From the NCBI GenBank assembly GCA_016930935.1, contig JAFGFT010000004.1, positions 47,844-111,843 of the forward strand: a DNA stretch of 64,000 nt, in the 5' to 3' direction. Position numbers and translations under genes: made by a program. Positions 46,656 through 56,862 of this stretch are shown here, piece by piece; the stretch's first letter is position 1, and the number at the start of each line of letters is the position of its first letter. The notes beneath the pieces are model-generated. The model saw only the letters and a program-made list of their open reading frames with translations, searched no databases and was not told the DNA's origin. The stretch is from Dehalococcoidia bacterium. GTDB lineage: Bacteria; Chloroflexota; Dehalococcoidia; GIF9; AB-539-J10.

Positions 46656-48287
46656 CTACGCGGAACCCGCGAAGACCTGCCGAATCGCCGGGTGGAGTTC
46701 ATTCCCAAGGCGTTCGATTGCCTCACGCCGAATACGATTGAGGCCCTTCTGGTTCTCAGCAAAGTCTTCAGCCGCGAACAGCTTCTCAGGGTGTGAGTAT
46801 ATGTCATCAAGGTTGCGGACCGACCGAGGAACCTGGAAGCCCGTCGGTGAGTCTTCCCAGTCTTCGAGCCCTCCCCTGAGAAGCGAATCGAGGATGGCCA
46901 TGGTGTGCTCCAACTTGATGTCCCTATATCTGCTGTCACCCACCTCATCGAGGTCAGCACTCGATTCGGAGGCGAGCACGCCGATGCTGCCGGTGTTGAG
47001 AAGGTAGAAATTCATGTCTGGAAGGCCCTTCACTATCTCGTAGAAGCGGTTCGCGTGCGTGGCCTTGTCGCCAGCAATGAATGGGTCGTAGAAGAATTCG
47101 CTTTTCACCTTGCCTGCCAGGGCAGGATTGCCCGCGGACGATTCCATTGCCTGTCCGAGAACCATCAGTGCCACGGCCTGCTCGCAAGAGAGGCGCGATA
47201 TGGCAGGAATTAGTGGTCCGCGCGTAATCAGTATGAAATTCTCCACACCATCTACATCAATCTTGCTACTCGCGTGCATGAAGTCGTCACGTCGTACGAC
47301 CGCCCTTCCGTTAGAAGTGCGGCTGAAATCGTAGAAATCGAATTCTCCGTTCTGGTCAACTGCAACGTTCTCGCATAAAGTAGAGGGCTTCAAGAGTCCG
47401 TAGAAAATCTCAAGCTGGGTTCCCGGGTTGACGCCCTCAGTCTTGACGAACACTCCGCCACCTTCAAAGCCGTGGAACGAGCCATCTGGCATGAGTGTGC
47501 CGCCGTCATCTTGAACGAGCCATGACTGCTCATTCCCCTTGCGTGCAAGTATCTTCGAGGTGGTTGTGGTCTTGCCATTCGCGCTGAGCGCAACAAGGAG
47601 CGTCCTCACAGTCCTGAAGTCTCCGTGTGCAGACTGAAGCCTGTCTTCACGGCAACCGGCGTGAAGGAAGATGCCTTCGCCGTGTGCCTTGGCAGCCCAG
47701 TCATGAGCTGCAAAGACTCCCTTCTTGTACTCTCCTATGTAGTTGCTGTTGCGGACGATCTTCACCACTCTTCCATCGTCCAGCATTGCGAGTCGGATTG
47801 AGATGTCCTTCTGCGACAGTGGGAGCGTCTTGTTGTGGTCGAAGTTCTCGTCGAAGAACATGACGATTTCATACGTGGGCTCAGTGACCTCACCCTCAGG
47901 GGCCAGGAAGAGATTGGGACCGCCGTATGCGACGTGCGCAAACTCCTCCGGAACGGTCAACCTCACCGTGGTGTTGCTCGTCCTTCCTCCGACGATGCGG
48001 TCAACTGAGACGAGGCGCATTGTTGCCATCCTGGCTTCGCACTGTGCAAGCAGTTGCACTTCATCGTCGCCGAACTCGGCATCGACGCTGTTCTTGGTGA
48101 AGCTGGCAGCGCGAGAAGTGGGCTCACTGTTTGCGACAAAACTCCCGTAGACAGTCTCCCGTGTGGCAGGCTGCCGAAGCAGCATCTCCCTCAGAGTGTT
48201 CTTGTCAGGGTTCTCCGTGAGGCGTCCTTCTGCCTTGGCGCGCTCGCGAATCCGGGCAACCGTCCGGGAAAACTCATACAAATCCAT
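46656..48287 (-). CDS. Divergent ATP-type phosphoenolpyruvate carboxykinase-like protein
   Basis: LVALSANGKTTTTSKI (P-loop position), WLVQDDGGTL, FHGFEGGGVFVKTEGVNPGTQLEIF, ENVAVDQNGEFDFYDFSRTSNGRAVVRRDD, PAISRLSCEQAVALMVLG, YLLNTGSIG. Confidence 0.75.
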   Translation of the reverse strand: MDLYEFSRTVARIRERAKAEGRLTENPDKNTLREMLLRQPATRETVYGSFVANSEPTSRAASFTKNSVDAEFGDDEVQLLAQCEARMATMRLVSVDRIVGGRTSNTTVRLTVPEEFAHVAYGGPNLFLAPEGEVTEPTYEIVMFFDENFDHNKTLPLSQKDISIRLAMLDDGRVVKIVRNSNYIGEYKKGVFAAHDWAAKAHGEGIFLHAGCREDRLQSAHGDFRTVRTLLVALSANGKTTTTSKILARKGNEQSWLVQDDGGTLMPDGSFHGFEGGGVFVKTEGVNPGTQLEIFYGLLKPSTLCENVAVDQNGEFDFYDFSRTSNGRAVVRRDDFMHASSKIDVDGVENFILITRGPLIPAISRLSCEQAVALMVLGQAMESSAGNPALAGKVKSEFFYDPFIAGDKATHANRFYEIVKGLPDMNFYLLNTGSIGVLASESSADLDEVGDSRYRDIKLEHTMAILDSLLRGGLEDWEDSPTGFQVPRSVRNLDDIYSHPEKLFAAEDFAENQKGLNRIRREAIERLGNELHPAIRQVFAGSA

Positions 48288-48293
48288 TGTTAC

Positions 48294-50180
48294 CTACACC
48301 TCGCGGAAATCGCCTTCAACGCTTCCTTCTTCGTCGTTCGGTTCTTCTGGAGCGCCGGCTTCGGCTCCAGGTTGGCCTGGCTGGCCGTAGACCGCTGAGC
48401 CTGCCTTCTGCAGTGTCTCTGACAGGTCCTGCATTGCGCTCTTGATAGCGGCATTATCCTGCCCCTTCAGCGCAGTCTGCAGAGTCGCTGTCTTGGCTTC
48501 AATCTCCTGTTTCATCTCGGCTGGCAACTTGTCACCATGGTCACGAATGGTCTTTTCCGCAGTGTACGCAAGGCTGTCGGCTGCGTTTCTGGTTTCTGCA
48601 GCCTCTTTTCGCTGCGAATCCTCAGATGCATAGCTCTCGGCGTCCTTGCGCATCTTCTCCACTTCGCTCTTGTCGAGACCACTTGAGGCGGTAATGGTAA
48701 TCTTCTGTTCTTTGCCGGTGCCCTTATCGCGTGCGCTCACATTGAGTATGCCGTTCGCGTCGATTTCGAACGTGACCTCAACTTGCGGGACTCCGCGCGG
48801 AGCCGGCAGGATGCCGTCCAACATGAAACGCCCGAGGGTTCGGTTGTCTCCTGCCATGGGACGTTCGCCCTGGATAACGTGGATCTCCACACTGGATTGA
48901 CTGTCGGTCGCAGTGCTGAATATCTGGCTCTTCTCAGTCGGAATGGTGGTGTTACGGGGAATCAGGGATGTAGCGACACCGCCAAGAGTCTCGATTCCCA
49001 GCGTCAATGGAGTAACATCCAGAAGCAGGACTTCACCCACCTCTCCCTTCAGCACACCTGCCTGGATCGCGGCGCCCAGCGCAACGGCCTCATCCGGATT
49101 CACACCCTTGACCGGTTCATGACCGAAGTGCTCACGGATAACCTCCTGCACTCTCGGCATTCTGGTCTGGCCACCCACGAGGACGATGTCATTCACCTGC
49201 TGCGCGGAAATTCCTGCATCTTTCAGGGCCTGGCGAAGCGGCTCAAGGCTCCGGTCAAGAAGGTCAGCTGTGAGCTGTTCCAACTTGGCCCTGGACAACG
49301 TCATGCTCAAGTGCTTCGGTCCCGAGGCATCGGCCGTAATGAACGGAAGGTTGATATCGGTATTGGTGACAGTGGAGAGTTCTTTCTTGGCCTTCTCCGC
49401 TGCATCTTTGATTCGCTGGAGAGCCATCCGGTCCTGCTTCAGGTCGATACCCGCTTCTTTCCGGAATTCGTCAGCGATCCAGTCCATGACACGCTGGTCG
49501 AAGTCATCTCCACCGAGGTGGGTATCGCCATTCGTCGACTTGACCTGGAATGTGCCGTCGCCGATGTCCAGGATGGAGATGTCGAAGGTTCCTCCTCCGA
49601 GGTCGTACACGGCGATTGTCCGCTCACCGGACTTGTCCATGCCGTAAGCGAGTGCGGAGGCGGTTGGCTCATTGATGATTCGCAGAACATTGAGGCCTGC
49701 GATGGTGCCTGCATCCTTGGTTGCCTGGCGTTGGCTGTCGTTGAAGTACGCGGGTACGGTAACGACAGCATCGGTCACCTTCTCGCCGAGATAGGCTTCC
49801 GCGTCAGCCTTCAGTTTCTGCAATATCATGGCGGAGATTTCCTGCGGGCTGTAGTCCTTGCCACCCATTGTCACGTGGCAGTCACCATTGGGGCCCTCCG
49901 TTATCTTGTAGGGCAGACGCTTGAGGTCGAACTGGACCGCCGGGTCCTGAAACTTTCGTCCAATCAACCGCTTGATGCTGAATATCGTATTTTCGGGATT
50001 GACGATTGACTGTCGTTTGGCAATCTCACCAACCAATCGCTCTCCATTCTTGCTGATAGCCACAACAGACGGCACTAGATTGCCGCCCTCGGCGCTCGGG
50101 ATGATCTTGGGTTCTCCCCCCTCCATCAACGCTACCGCGCTTAGTGTTGTACCAAGGTCAATACCGATTGCTCTCCCCAT
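48294..50180 (-). CDS. dnaK: Chaperone DnaK
   Basis: [72 protein letters not shown]. Confidence 0.97.
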   Translation of the reverse strand: MGRAIGIDLGTTLSAVALMEGGEPKIIPSAEGGNLVPSVVAISKNGERLVGEIAKRQSIVNPENTIFSIKRLIGRKFQDPAVQFDLKRLPYKITEGPNGDCHVTMGGKDYSPQEISAMILQKLKADAEAYLGEKVTDAVVTVPAYFNDSQRQATKDAGTIAGLNVLRIINEPTASALAYGMDKSGERTIAVYDLGGGTFDISILDIGDGTFQVKSTNGDTHLGGDDFDQRVMDWIADEFRKEAGIDLKQDRMALQRIKDAAEKAKKELSTVTNTDINLPFITADASGPKHLSMTLSRAKLEQLTADLLDRSLEPLRQALKDAGISAQQVNDIVLVGGQTRMPRVQEVIREHFGHEPVKGVNPDEAVALGAAIQAGVLKGEVGEVLLLDVTPLTLGIETLGGVATSLIPRNTTIPTEKSQIFSTATDSQSSVEIHVIQGERPMAGDNRTLGRFMLDGILPAPRGVPQVEVTFEIDANGILNVSARDKGTGKEQKITITASSGLDKSEVEKMRKDAESYASEDSQRKEAAETRNAADSLAYTAEKTIRDHGDKLPAEMKQEIEAKTATLQTALKGQDNAAIKSAMQDLSETLQKAGSAVYGQPGQPGAEAGAPEEPNDEEGSVEGDFREV

Positions 50181-50202
50181 GCTATGCCTCCTTAACTACT
50201 AC

Positions 50203-50772
50203 CTACTGGTCTTGCTCAATTTCTTCGGCCTCTTCGGCTACGCCAACGACTACCATACTGGGACGTAGCAGCCGACTGTGCAGTGTGTATCCCTTCTGAA
50301 CCTCCTCTACCACCACCCCTTCTTCTCCAACGCGTTTCATCACGGCTTCGTGAAGCCGCGGATTGAATTCCTGTCCCAGTGCCTCAATAGGTTCCAGTCC
50401 CTCACTGGCCAGTGCAGCCTTGAGTTTGTCGAAGCCCACTCGTGCTCCCTCCACCCATGACGCTTTTCGCATTTCGCTTGCAGGCCTGGAGAACGCACGT
50501 TCAAGGTCATCCAGAGGTGCAAGTACCTTTCTTACCAGACTTGTGTCTGCGAGCATTCGTGATTGCTGTCGCTCCTGCTCCACTCGCCTGCGAAAATTGT
50601 CCAGGTCGGCCTGTGTGCGTTGCCAGTTCGCGAGGTAGGATTGTGCCTTTTCACGCAACTCCGCAATCTCGTTCTTCAGACTTTCAGTATCCGAGACCTC
50701 TTCGGGCAAGGATTGCTGGTCATCGGGTTCGAGGTATTCCTGTTCGTCAGCGTCCACGTCACACTCCTTCAC
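50203..50772 (-). CDS. grpE: Nucleotide exchange factor GrpE
   Basis: Coiled-coil N-terminus, YLANWQRTQADLDNFRRRVEQE, FNPRLHEAVMKRVGEEGVVVEEVQKGYTLHSRLLRPSMVVVG. Confidence 0.92.
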   Translation of the reverse strand: MKECDVDADEQEYLEPDDQQSLPEEVSDTESLKNEIAELREKAQSYLANWQRTQADLDNFRRRVEQERQQSRMLADTSLVRKVLAPLDDLERAFSRPASEMRKASWVEGARVGFDKLKAALASEGLEPIEALGQEFNPRLHEAVMKRVGEEGVVVEEVQKGYTLHSRLLRPSMVVVGVAEEAEEIEQDQ

Positions 50773-51787
50773 AATTGTAGGACTCGCAAATGGACTCGCT
50801 CAACAGTGCTGCGAGGTAGTTGACGGACGAAATCGCTCGGCCGTAGTCCATCCTTTTCGGGCCAATGACGCCAATCAGTCCTCTCGAATTACTGTACGAC
50901 CCGTAATTCCCCACAACGAGGCTCAAGTCCTGCAGTGCCTCTTCCTTATTCTCACGGCCAATCATTACCTTTACGCCGTCACTCGTCATATGAGAACCCA
51001 CTGCGCTCTCAATCCAGTTGTCCCTCTCCACCAATCTGAGGAGTGTGAGCGTTTGCCTGTTGTTCGCAAACTCGGGATGGCTCAACATCAGATGAAGGCC
51101 TTCAACGTATGTACGCCCGAGTTCCGGCTTGTCTTCCTCCGCCATCATGTCTGCGACATGCGCAACTATCTCACGATCGGCCTCTGCCGTTGCGGCCTGA
51201 ACCTTGACCTCTTCCTTGGACATTCCCCCGAGCCGGGCAGAGAGCCTGTTCGAAATCTCTGTCAGGGACTCCTGCGTTGGAGCGACGGCCAGTGCGATGG
51301 TCTTCTGGCGCACCACGGTTGGCTTGGAGAGTACGAGTATCATCAGGGTGAGAACCCCGTCGATAGACACCAGCTGGATGTGCTTCAGCCTGGCGTGTGT
51401 CGCCTTTGGTTGCGTCACAATTGCTGCGCTATGGACGAAGTGTGCCAGAAGAGTGGCTATCAACCGCAGACGCTTATCGAGTTCTTCACTTGCATCGTGA
51501 CATACATCATCTATCAGCATCTGGTCAGTCAGGGGAAGCTTCACATCGGGCGTGAGTGATTCAACGTAGTAGCGGTACGCCTTGTCGGTCGGCACTGCTC
51601 CGGCTGATGAATGAGGCCGGGAAATGTAGCCCTCCTCTTCAAGACCCGTCACGTCGTTGCGTATGGTGGCCGGACTCACGTGAATGTTGGTGAGAGCGAT
51701 TGTCCTGGAAGCAACGGCATTTCCGCCCGCGATGTACTCGCTGACTATGGTCCGTAGTATGAATTCCCTTCTTGATGTAAGGCTCAT
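50759..51787 (-). CDS. hrcA: Heat-inducible transcription repressor HrcA
   Basis: SRREFILRTIVSEYIAGGNAVASRTIA...VSPATIRNDVTGLEEEGYISRPHSSAGAVPTDKAYRYYVE; start at ATG 51787 (ORF opens at 51793). Confidence 0.92.
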   Translation of the reverse strand: MSLTSRREFILRTIVSEYIAGGNAVASRTIALTNIHVSPATIRNDVTGLEEEGYISRPHSSAGAVPTDKAYRYYVESLTPDVKLPLTDQMLIDDVCHDASEELDKRLRLIATLLAHFVHSAAIVTQPKATHARLKHIQLVSIDGVLTLMILVLSKPTVVRQKTIALAVAPTQESLTEISNRLSARLGGMSKEEVKVQAATAEADREIVAHVADMMAEEDKPELGRTYVEGLHLMLSHPEFANNRQTLTLLRLVERDNWIESAVGSHMTSDGVKVMIGRENKEEALQDLSLVVGNYGSYSNSRGLIGVIGPKRMDYGRAISSVNYLAALLSESICESYNCEGV

Positions 51788-51813
51788 TAGCACTCTAACC
51801 CAACGGCTGCTAA
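51787..51813 (-). promoter_or_regulatory. CIRCE-like operator at the hrcA start
   Basis: TTAGCACTC-n9-GGCTGCTAA versus consensus TTAGCACTC-n9-GAGTGCTAA: left arm perfect, right arm 2 mismatches. Confidence 0.75.
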
Positions 51814-51821
51814 TTCACGGT

Positions 51822-51850
51822 AATCTACCACGACCGCCCATGAGTGTCAA
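51822..51850 (-). promoter_or_regulatory. hrcA promoter
   Basis: Minus strand TTGACA (51850-51845) - 17 bp - TAGATT (51827-51822), just upstream of the CIRCE-like site. Confidence 0.65.
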
Positions 51851-51877
51851 AGCCACCTCGGCTTCGTAGGAGTCGTG

Positions 51878-51907
51878 TTGACCTGTGACAACCACGCGAT
51901 GTATATT
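51878..51907 (+). promoter_or_regulatory. glyA promoter (predicted leaderless transcript)
   Basis: TTGACC (51878-51883) - 18 bp - TATATT (51902-51907), only 8 nt before ATG 51916. Confidence 0.6.
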
Positions 51908-51915
51908 ACGCACGT

Positions 51916-53175
51916 ATGAATACTAATGCGGCACTCATGCCTCTTTACCAATCCGACCCCGAACTTGCAGCCCTTATCACGAAAGAAAATGAGCGACAGT
52001 CATCGACTATTGACTTGATTGCCTCTGAGAATCATGTTGATAGCGCGATACTCGCGGCTCAGGCGAGTCTCCTGACTGATAAGTATGCGGAAGGGTATCC
52101 CGGTCGACGCTACTACAATGGTTGTTCCGTTGTCGATGAAGTGGAGGAGCTTGTAATTTCCCGTGCGAAGGCTCTTTTCGGGGCGGAGTACGCGAATGTC
52201 CAGCCGCATGCGGGAAGCCAGGCCAACTTTGCAGCGTACCAGGCGTTCATCGAGCCCGGAGCAACCGTGTTGGGAATGGATCGAAGCCACGGAGGGCATC
52301 TGACGCATGGTGCGAGCGTCAACTTCTCGGGGAAGTTGTTCCATTCTGTGTCCTATCAGGTTGACCCTGATACGGAATTGATTGACTATGACATTGTGCG
52401 CCGGATGGCGCATGAGCACCGCCCCGCACTCATCATCGCAGGTGCGAGTTCATATCCGAGAATCATAGACTTCGCTATATTCGGTGAGATTGCGCGTGAA
52501 GTTGACGCGAAACTCATGGTGGATATGGCGCATATTGCAGGCCTTATCGCGGGTGGTGTCCACCCTTCTCCAGTTCCCCATGCCGATGTCATTACCGGTA
52601 CAACGCAGAAGACTCTGCGAGGGCCTCGTGGCGGAATGATTCTCAGCAGGGACGAATACGGCAAGAAGATTGATTCGGCGGTATTCCCGGGGAGCCAGGG
52701 TGGTCCGCTTCTGCATGTGATTGCCGCCAAGGGCACGTGTTTCCTTCAGGCGATGCGGCCGGAGTTCCGTGATTACGCGCAGGCTATCGTGGCAAATGCG
52801 CGCGCAATGGCTGAGACTATTGCTGAGGACGGCCTTCGCGTCGTGAGTGGTGGAACTGACAATCACCTGGTGCTGGTCGACCTCAGCGCCCTGGGTATTA
52901 CGGGCAAGGATGCGGGTATGGCGTTGGAACGCGCCGGCATTGTTGCCAATAAGAACAGCATTCCGTATGACACGATTCCACCGGCGCTTGCCGGCGGGCT
53001 TCGTGTTGGTACCCCCGCCATTACAACTCGCGGATTCAACGTCGATGAAGCGCGCACGGTAGCGCATCTTGTGTGCAGGGTGTTGAGAAACCCCGAAAGC
53101 GAGCAGGTACGGGACGAAGTCCGACGCACTGTCAGTGAGTTGTGTGAGAGCCACCCGATACCAGGTTTGCTCTAA
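51916..53175 (+). CDS. glyA: Serine hydroxymethyltransferase
   Basis: STIDLIASENHVDSAILAAQASLLTDKYAEGYPGRRYYNGCSVVDEVEELVISRAKALFGAEYANVQPHAGSQANFAAY, TGTTQKTLRGPRGGMIL. Confidence 0.96.
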   Translation: MNTNAALMPLYQSDPELAALITKENERQSSTIDLIASENHVDSAILAAQASLLTDKYAEGYPGRRYYNGCSVVDEVEELVISRAKALFGAEYANVQPHAGSQANFAAYQAFIEPGATVLGMDRSHGGHLTHGASVNFSGKLFHSVSYQVDPDTELIDYDIVRRMAHEHRPALIIAGASSYPRIIDFAIFGEIAREVDAKLMVDMAHIAGLIAGGVHPSPVPHADVITGTTQKTLRGPRGGMILSRDEYGKKIDSAVFPGSQGGPLLHVIAAKGTCFLQAMRPEFRDYAQAIVANARAMAETIAEDGLRVVSGGTDNHLVLVDLSALGITGKDAGMALERAGIVANKNSIPYDTIPPALAGGLRVGTPAITTRGFNVDEARTVAHLVCRVLRNPESEQVRDEVRRTVSELCESHPIPGLL

Positions 53176-53183
53176 GCAGGGAG

Positions 53184-53201
53184 TGCGGTCTTGAAACCGC
53201 A
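53184..53201 (+). terminator. Candidate hairpin downstream of glyA
   Basis: TGCGGT-cttgaa-ACCGCA perfect 6-bp stem, no U-tract. Confidence 0.35.
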
Positions 53202-53275
53202 TTGCGCGAACGCTTCCGTGCCCACGGTGCTATAATGCGGACGCGAGTGGCTCGCGTTCAAGGAACAAGGACACT

Positions 53276-54214
53276 ATGGATGAACTGAGAGTATTCACGG
53301 GCAATTCACATCCCACCCTGGCATCTTCAGTCTGTGACTACCTCGGCATTCCACTTGGCCGATGTGAGGTATTCGAATTTTCCAATGAGAACATATTCGT
53401 TCGCATCCTGGAGAATGTCAGAGAGCGGGATGTTTTTGTCGTGCAGCCAATCTGCAGCCCCGTCAACAAGAGTCTTGTTGAACTCCTGATTATGATGGAC
53501 GCGTTCAAACGTGCGTCAGCAGGCAGAATCACTGCAGTTGTTCCCTACTACGGCTATGGACGCACGGACAAGAAAGACCAGCCCCGCGTGCCGATTTCGG
53601 CCAGGCTTGTCGCCGACCTGCTGACGACTGCAGGCGCGAATCGTGTGCTGACGGTCGACCTGCATGCGCCCCAGATACAGGGATTCTTCACTATACCGGT
53701 CGATGAACTTACCGCAGTGTCTATCATCTGCAAGTACATACGAGAGAAGCATCTGCAGGACCTCGTTGTCGTTGCCACGGACATCGGCATCTCAAAGAGA
53801 GCACGTGATGTTGCTGCGAGCCTCGGCGCGTCTCTCGCGATTGTCGAGAAGCGCCGGTTGGGCAACAACGACGCAACGGAAGCGCTGAACGTCATCGGAG
53901 ATGTGAAAGGGAGAATTGCTCTGACCGTCGATGATGAGATCGATACTGCTGGTTCTCTCGTGGGCGTGGTCGAGACACTGCTTGCGCGCGGTGCGACAGA
54001 AGTGTACTCCTGCGCGACTCACCCCGTGCTGTCTGGAAAGGCAGTCGAAAGAATCGGGAATAGCCCGGTGAAAGAAGTGGTCGTGACGGACACGATTCCA
54101 CTGTCGGACGACAAGAAACGGGACAACATCACCGTACTGTCCATCTCTTCCCTTCTCGGAGAGGCTATCCATCGTATCCACACTGGTCTGTCTGTCGGGG
54201 CGATGTTCGAGTAA
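53276..54214 (+). CDS. prs: Ribose-phosphate pyrophosphokinase
   Basis: LRVFTGNSHPTLASSVCDYLGIPLGRCEVFEFSNENIFVRILENVRERDVFVVQPICSPVN, TVDLHAPQIQGFF, LTVDDEIDTAGSL. Confidence 0.93.
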   Translation: MDELRVFTGNSHPTLASSVCDYLGIPLGRCEVFEFSNENIFVRILENVRERDVFVVQPICSPVNKSLVELLIMMDAFKRASAGRITAVVPYYGYGRTDKKDQPRVPISARLVADLLTTAGANRVLTVDLHAPQIQGFFTIPVDELTAVSIICKYIREKHLQDLVVVATDIGISKRARDVAASLGASLAIVEKRRLGNNDATEALNVIGDVKGRIALTVDDEIDTAGSLVGVVETLLARGATEVYSCATHPVLSGKAVERIGNSPVKEVVVTDTIPLSDDKKRDNITVLSISSLLGEAIHRIHTGLSVGAMFE

Positions 54215-54219
54215 TCCTC

Positions 54220-56862
54220 ATGGGCCTGGGAAAGATACTGGGGCGGCGGGTTGGTGGCCTGTTCTTCGACTCCAATGAGAAGCAGCTGAAGAGGTTCGGC
54301 TCGCTTGTCGACAAAATCAACGCTCGTGAAGACTTCTTTGCCGGGCTGTCGGATGACGCGCTCCTTGGCACCACGGATACCCTGAAGCATCGGCTCGACA
54401 GCGGTGAGTCCGTCGATGATATCCTGGTAGATGCTTTTGCCGCGGTTCGAGAGAATTCACGCCGCACCCTTGGGATGCGGCATTTCGATGTGCAACTGAT
54501 TGGAGGGATTATTCTCCATCAGGGCCATATTGCGGAGATGAAGACGGGGGAAGGGAAGACGCTTGTCGCGACGCTTCCCCTGTATCTCAATGCGCTGGAA
54601 GGCATGGGATGTCATCTCGTGACGGTGAATGACTACCTGGCCAAGCGTGACTGTCTCTGGATGGGGCCTGTGTATCACGGACTGGGTCTGTCTGTTGCCT
54701 GCATCACTGGCAGGCAGGACGATGCCAGTCAGCGACCGTCGTTCATGTACGACCCTTCTTATGAGGCAACCGATGAACGCTGGTCGCGCCTCAGGCCATG
54801 TACGAGGTCTGAAGCGTATGCTGCTGATATCACGTATGGCACCAACAACGAGTTCGGCTTCGATTACCTTCGTGACAACATGGTCAACGACCTGTCGCAG
54901 TGTGTCCAGCGGTCGCTTCACTATGCCATAGTGGACGAGGTAGACAACATACTCATCGATGAAGCCCGGACGCCGCTGATTATCAGTGCCCCTTCTACCG
55001 AGGCTGCGAGCAAGTACGTGGTGTTTGCCCGCGTGGTCTCGAAGCTGGTGAAAGGGTCTGACTTCGAGATTGACGAGCGCTCGCGGACGGTTCACCTGAC
55101 TGAAGAAGGAACCTCCAGGGTTGAAGCGATGCTCCAGGATTCGGGGCTGCTGAAAGGGCCAAACCTTTTTGATCCGGCCAACCATATGCTGACCCACTAC
55201 CTGCAGAGTGCTCTCAGGGCGCATGCGTTGTTCCGGCGGGACAAGGACTACGTCGTCAAGTCCGGGCAAGTGATAATTGTAGACGAGTTCACTGGTCGGC
55301 TGATGCCGGGCCGGCGGTACTCCGAAGGTCTACACCAGGCCATTGAAGCGAAAGAGCACGTGCAGATTCAGCATGAGAGCGTTACTCATGCGACGATTAC
55401 CTTCCAGAACTACTTCCGAATGTATGAGAAACTTGCCGGTATGACAGGAACGGCGTTGACGGAAGCCGAAGAGTTCAGCCGCATATATGAGCTTGAGGTT
55501 CTTGAGGTTCCCACGAACAAGCCGAATGTTAGAAGAGACGTGTCTGACAGGATATACAAAGACGAGAAGTCGAAGTTCATGGCTGTGGTCAATGACGTGG
55601 CTGATGTCCACGCGACTGGCCGGCCGGTGCTTGTCGGCACAACCTCTATTGAGGCATCCGAGACTCTCAGCGACCTCTTCATTCGGAAGGGAATGAAGGC
55701 GCAGGTTCTGAATGCAAAGAATCATGAGAGAGAGGCGAACATCATCGCAGATGCGGGCCACCTCGGTGCGATAACCGTGGCAACCAACATGGCGGGACGT
55801 GGAGTCGACATAATACTTGGTGGAAATCCTGACACAGTTGATGCCGGCAAGTGGCAGAAAGAGCACGAACAGGTCCTCGAGAAGGGTGGACTGTATGTCG
55901 TGGGTACGGAACATCACGAGGCGCGACGTATCGACAATCAGCTTCGTGGCCGTGCAGGACGGCAGGGCGACCCCGGAACCACGTGCTTCTTCGTATCGCT
56001 TGACGACGATATCATGCGTCGTTTCGGGAGCGACAGGGTCAAGTCTGTCATGGATTGGGCTGGCTTCGATGAACAGACCCCCATCGAGCATCCTGTAGTG
56101 ACCAAGGCCATAGCCAACGCCCAGGTGCAGACTGAAGGCTATCATTTCGATGTCAGGAAACACCTGGTTGAGTACGATGACGTGCTGAACAAGCACCGGG
56201 AAATCATCTATGCGGAGCGTCGCAAAGTCCTGTCAGGTGCTGACCTGAAAGAGAACGTACTCTCCATGTTGGATGACGAGATGGCCCTCACAGTGGATGG
56301 TCATTTTGACCCGGCGATGGATGAGTTGGACCGCGAGGGGTTGATGCGGGAATTGGGGGGATTCTTCCCATTGTCGGCAGACGTCATTGACGGACTGCTG
56401 AGTGGGCTTCCCGCTGCCGGAATGCGTGATGCTCTGGCCGAAAGGCTTACCGGCTTCGCACGGCGCATGTATGACCAGAGAGAGGAAGAACTGGGCTCCG
56501 TTGCGATGCGGCTGGCGGAGAGATTCGTCATGCTCAAAGTGATTGACGGACTGTGGATGGAGCACCTGACTGCCATGCAGCACATGCGGACCGGCATCGG
56601 TCTGCGTGCAGCGGGCAACCAGCAGCCACTCGTTGTCTACAAGAAGGAAGGTCACGAACTGTTCCAGGGGATGCTCGCGGGCATCAAACATGATGTGGCG
56701 GTTGGCATGTTCCACGTTTCCGTGAGAACGCAGGAACAAGCGGCTGCACTGAAACCACGGCCACATAAGGTGCCGGCAAAAACTGCCGGCGGGAGAGTCG
56801 GCCGCAACGATCCGTGCCCCTGCGGGTCTGGCAAAAAGTATAAGCATTGTTGTGGCAAGTGA
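54220..56862 (+). CDS. secA: Protein translocase subunit SecA
   Basis: GEGKTLVATLPLYLNALEGMGCHLVTVNDYLAKRD, MAGRGVDIILGG, LRGRAGRQGDPGTTCFFVSL, C-terminal SEC-C GRNDPCPCGSGKKYKHCCGK. Confidence 0.97.
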   Translation: MGLGKILGRRVGGLFFDSNEKQLKRFGSLVDKINAREDFFAGLSDDALLGTTDTLKHRLDSGESVDDILVDAFAAVRENSRRTLGMRHFDVQLIGGIILHQGHIAEMKTGEGKTLVATLPLYLNALEGMGCHLVTVNDYLAKRDCLWMGPVYHGLGLSVACITGRQDDASQRPSFMYDPSYEATDERWSRLRPCTRSEAYAADITYGTNNEFGFDYLRDNMVNDLSQCVQRSLHYAIVDEVDNILIDEARTPLIISAPSTEAASKYVVFARVVSKLVKGSDFEIDERSRTVHLTEEGTSRVEAMLQDSGLLKGPNLFDPANHMLTHYLQSALRAHALFRRDKDYVVKSGQVIIVDEFTGRLMPGRRYSEGLHQAIEAKEHVQIQHESVTHATITFQNYFRMYEKLAGMTGTALTEAEEFSRIYELEVLEVPTNKPNVRRDVSDRIYKDEKSKFMAVVNDVADVHATGRPVLVGTTSIEASETLSDLFIRKGMKAQVLNAKNHEREANIIADAGHLGAITVATNMAGRGVDIILGGNPDTVDAGKWQKEHEQVLEKGGLYVVGTEHHEARRIDNQLRGRAGRQGDPGTTCFFVSLDDDIMRRFGSDRVKSVMDWAGFDEQTPIEHPVVTKAIANAQVQTEGYHFDVRKHLVEYDDVLNKHREIIYAERRKVLSGADLKENVLSMLDDEMALTVDGHFDPAMDELDREGLMRELGGFFPLSADVIDGLLSGLPAAGMRDALAERLTGFARRMYDQREEELGSVAMRLAERFVMLKVIDGLWMEHLTAMQHMRTGIGLRAAGNQQPLVVYKKEGHELFQGMLAGIKHDVAVGMFHVSVRTQEQAAALKPRPHKVPAKTAGGRVGRNDPCPCGSGKKYKHCCGK

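Noticed and set aside
48783-50009. 408-aa plus-strand ORF antisense to dnaK
   Set aside because: Shadow ORF on the opposite strand of an unambiguous dnaK. Long open frames antisense to dnaK are a known artefact of its codon usage and have been misannotated before.
54457-56196. Long minus-strand ORFs inside secA
   Set aside because: Antisense to a fully supported secA; no independent evidence.
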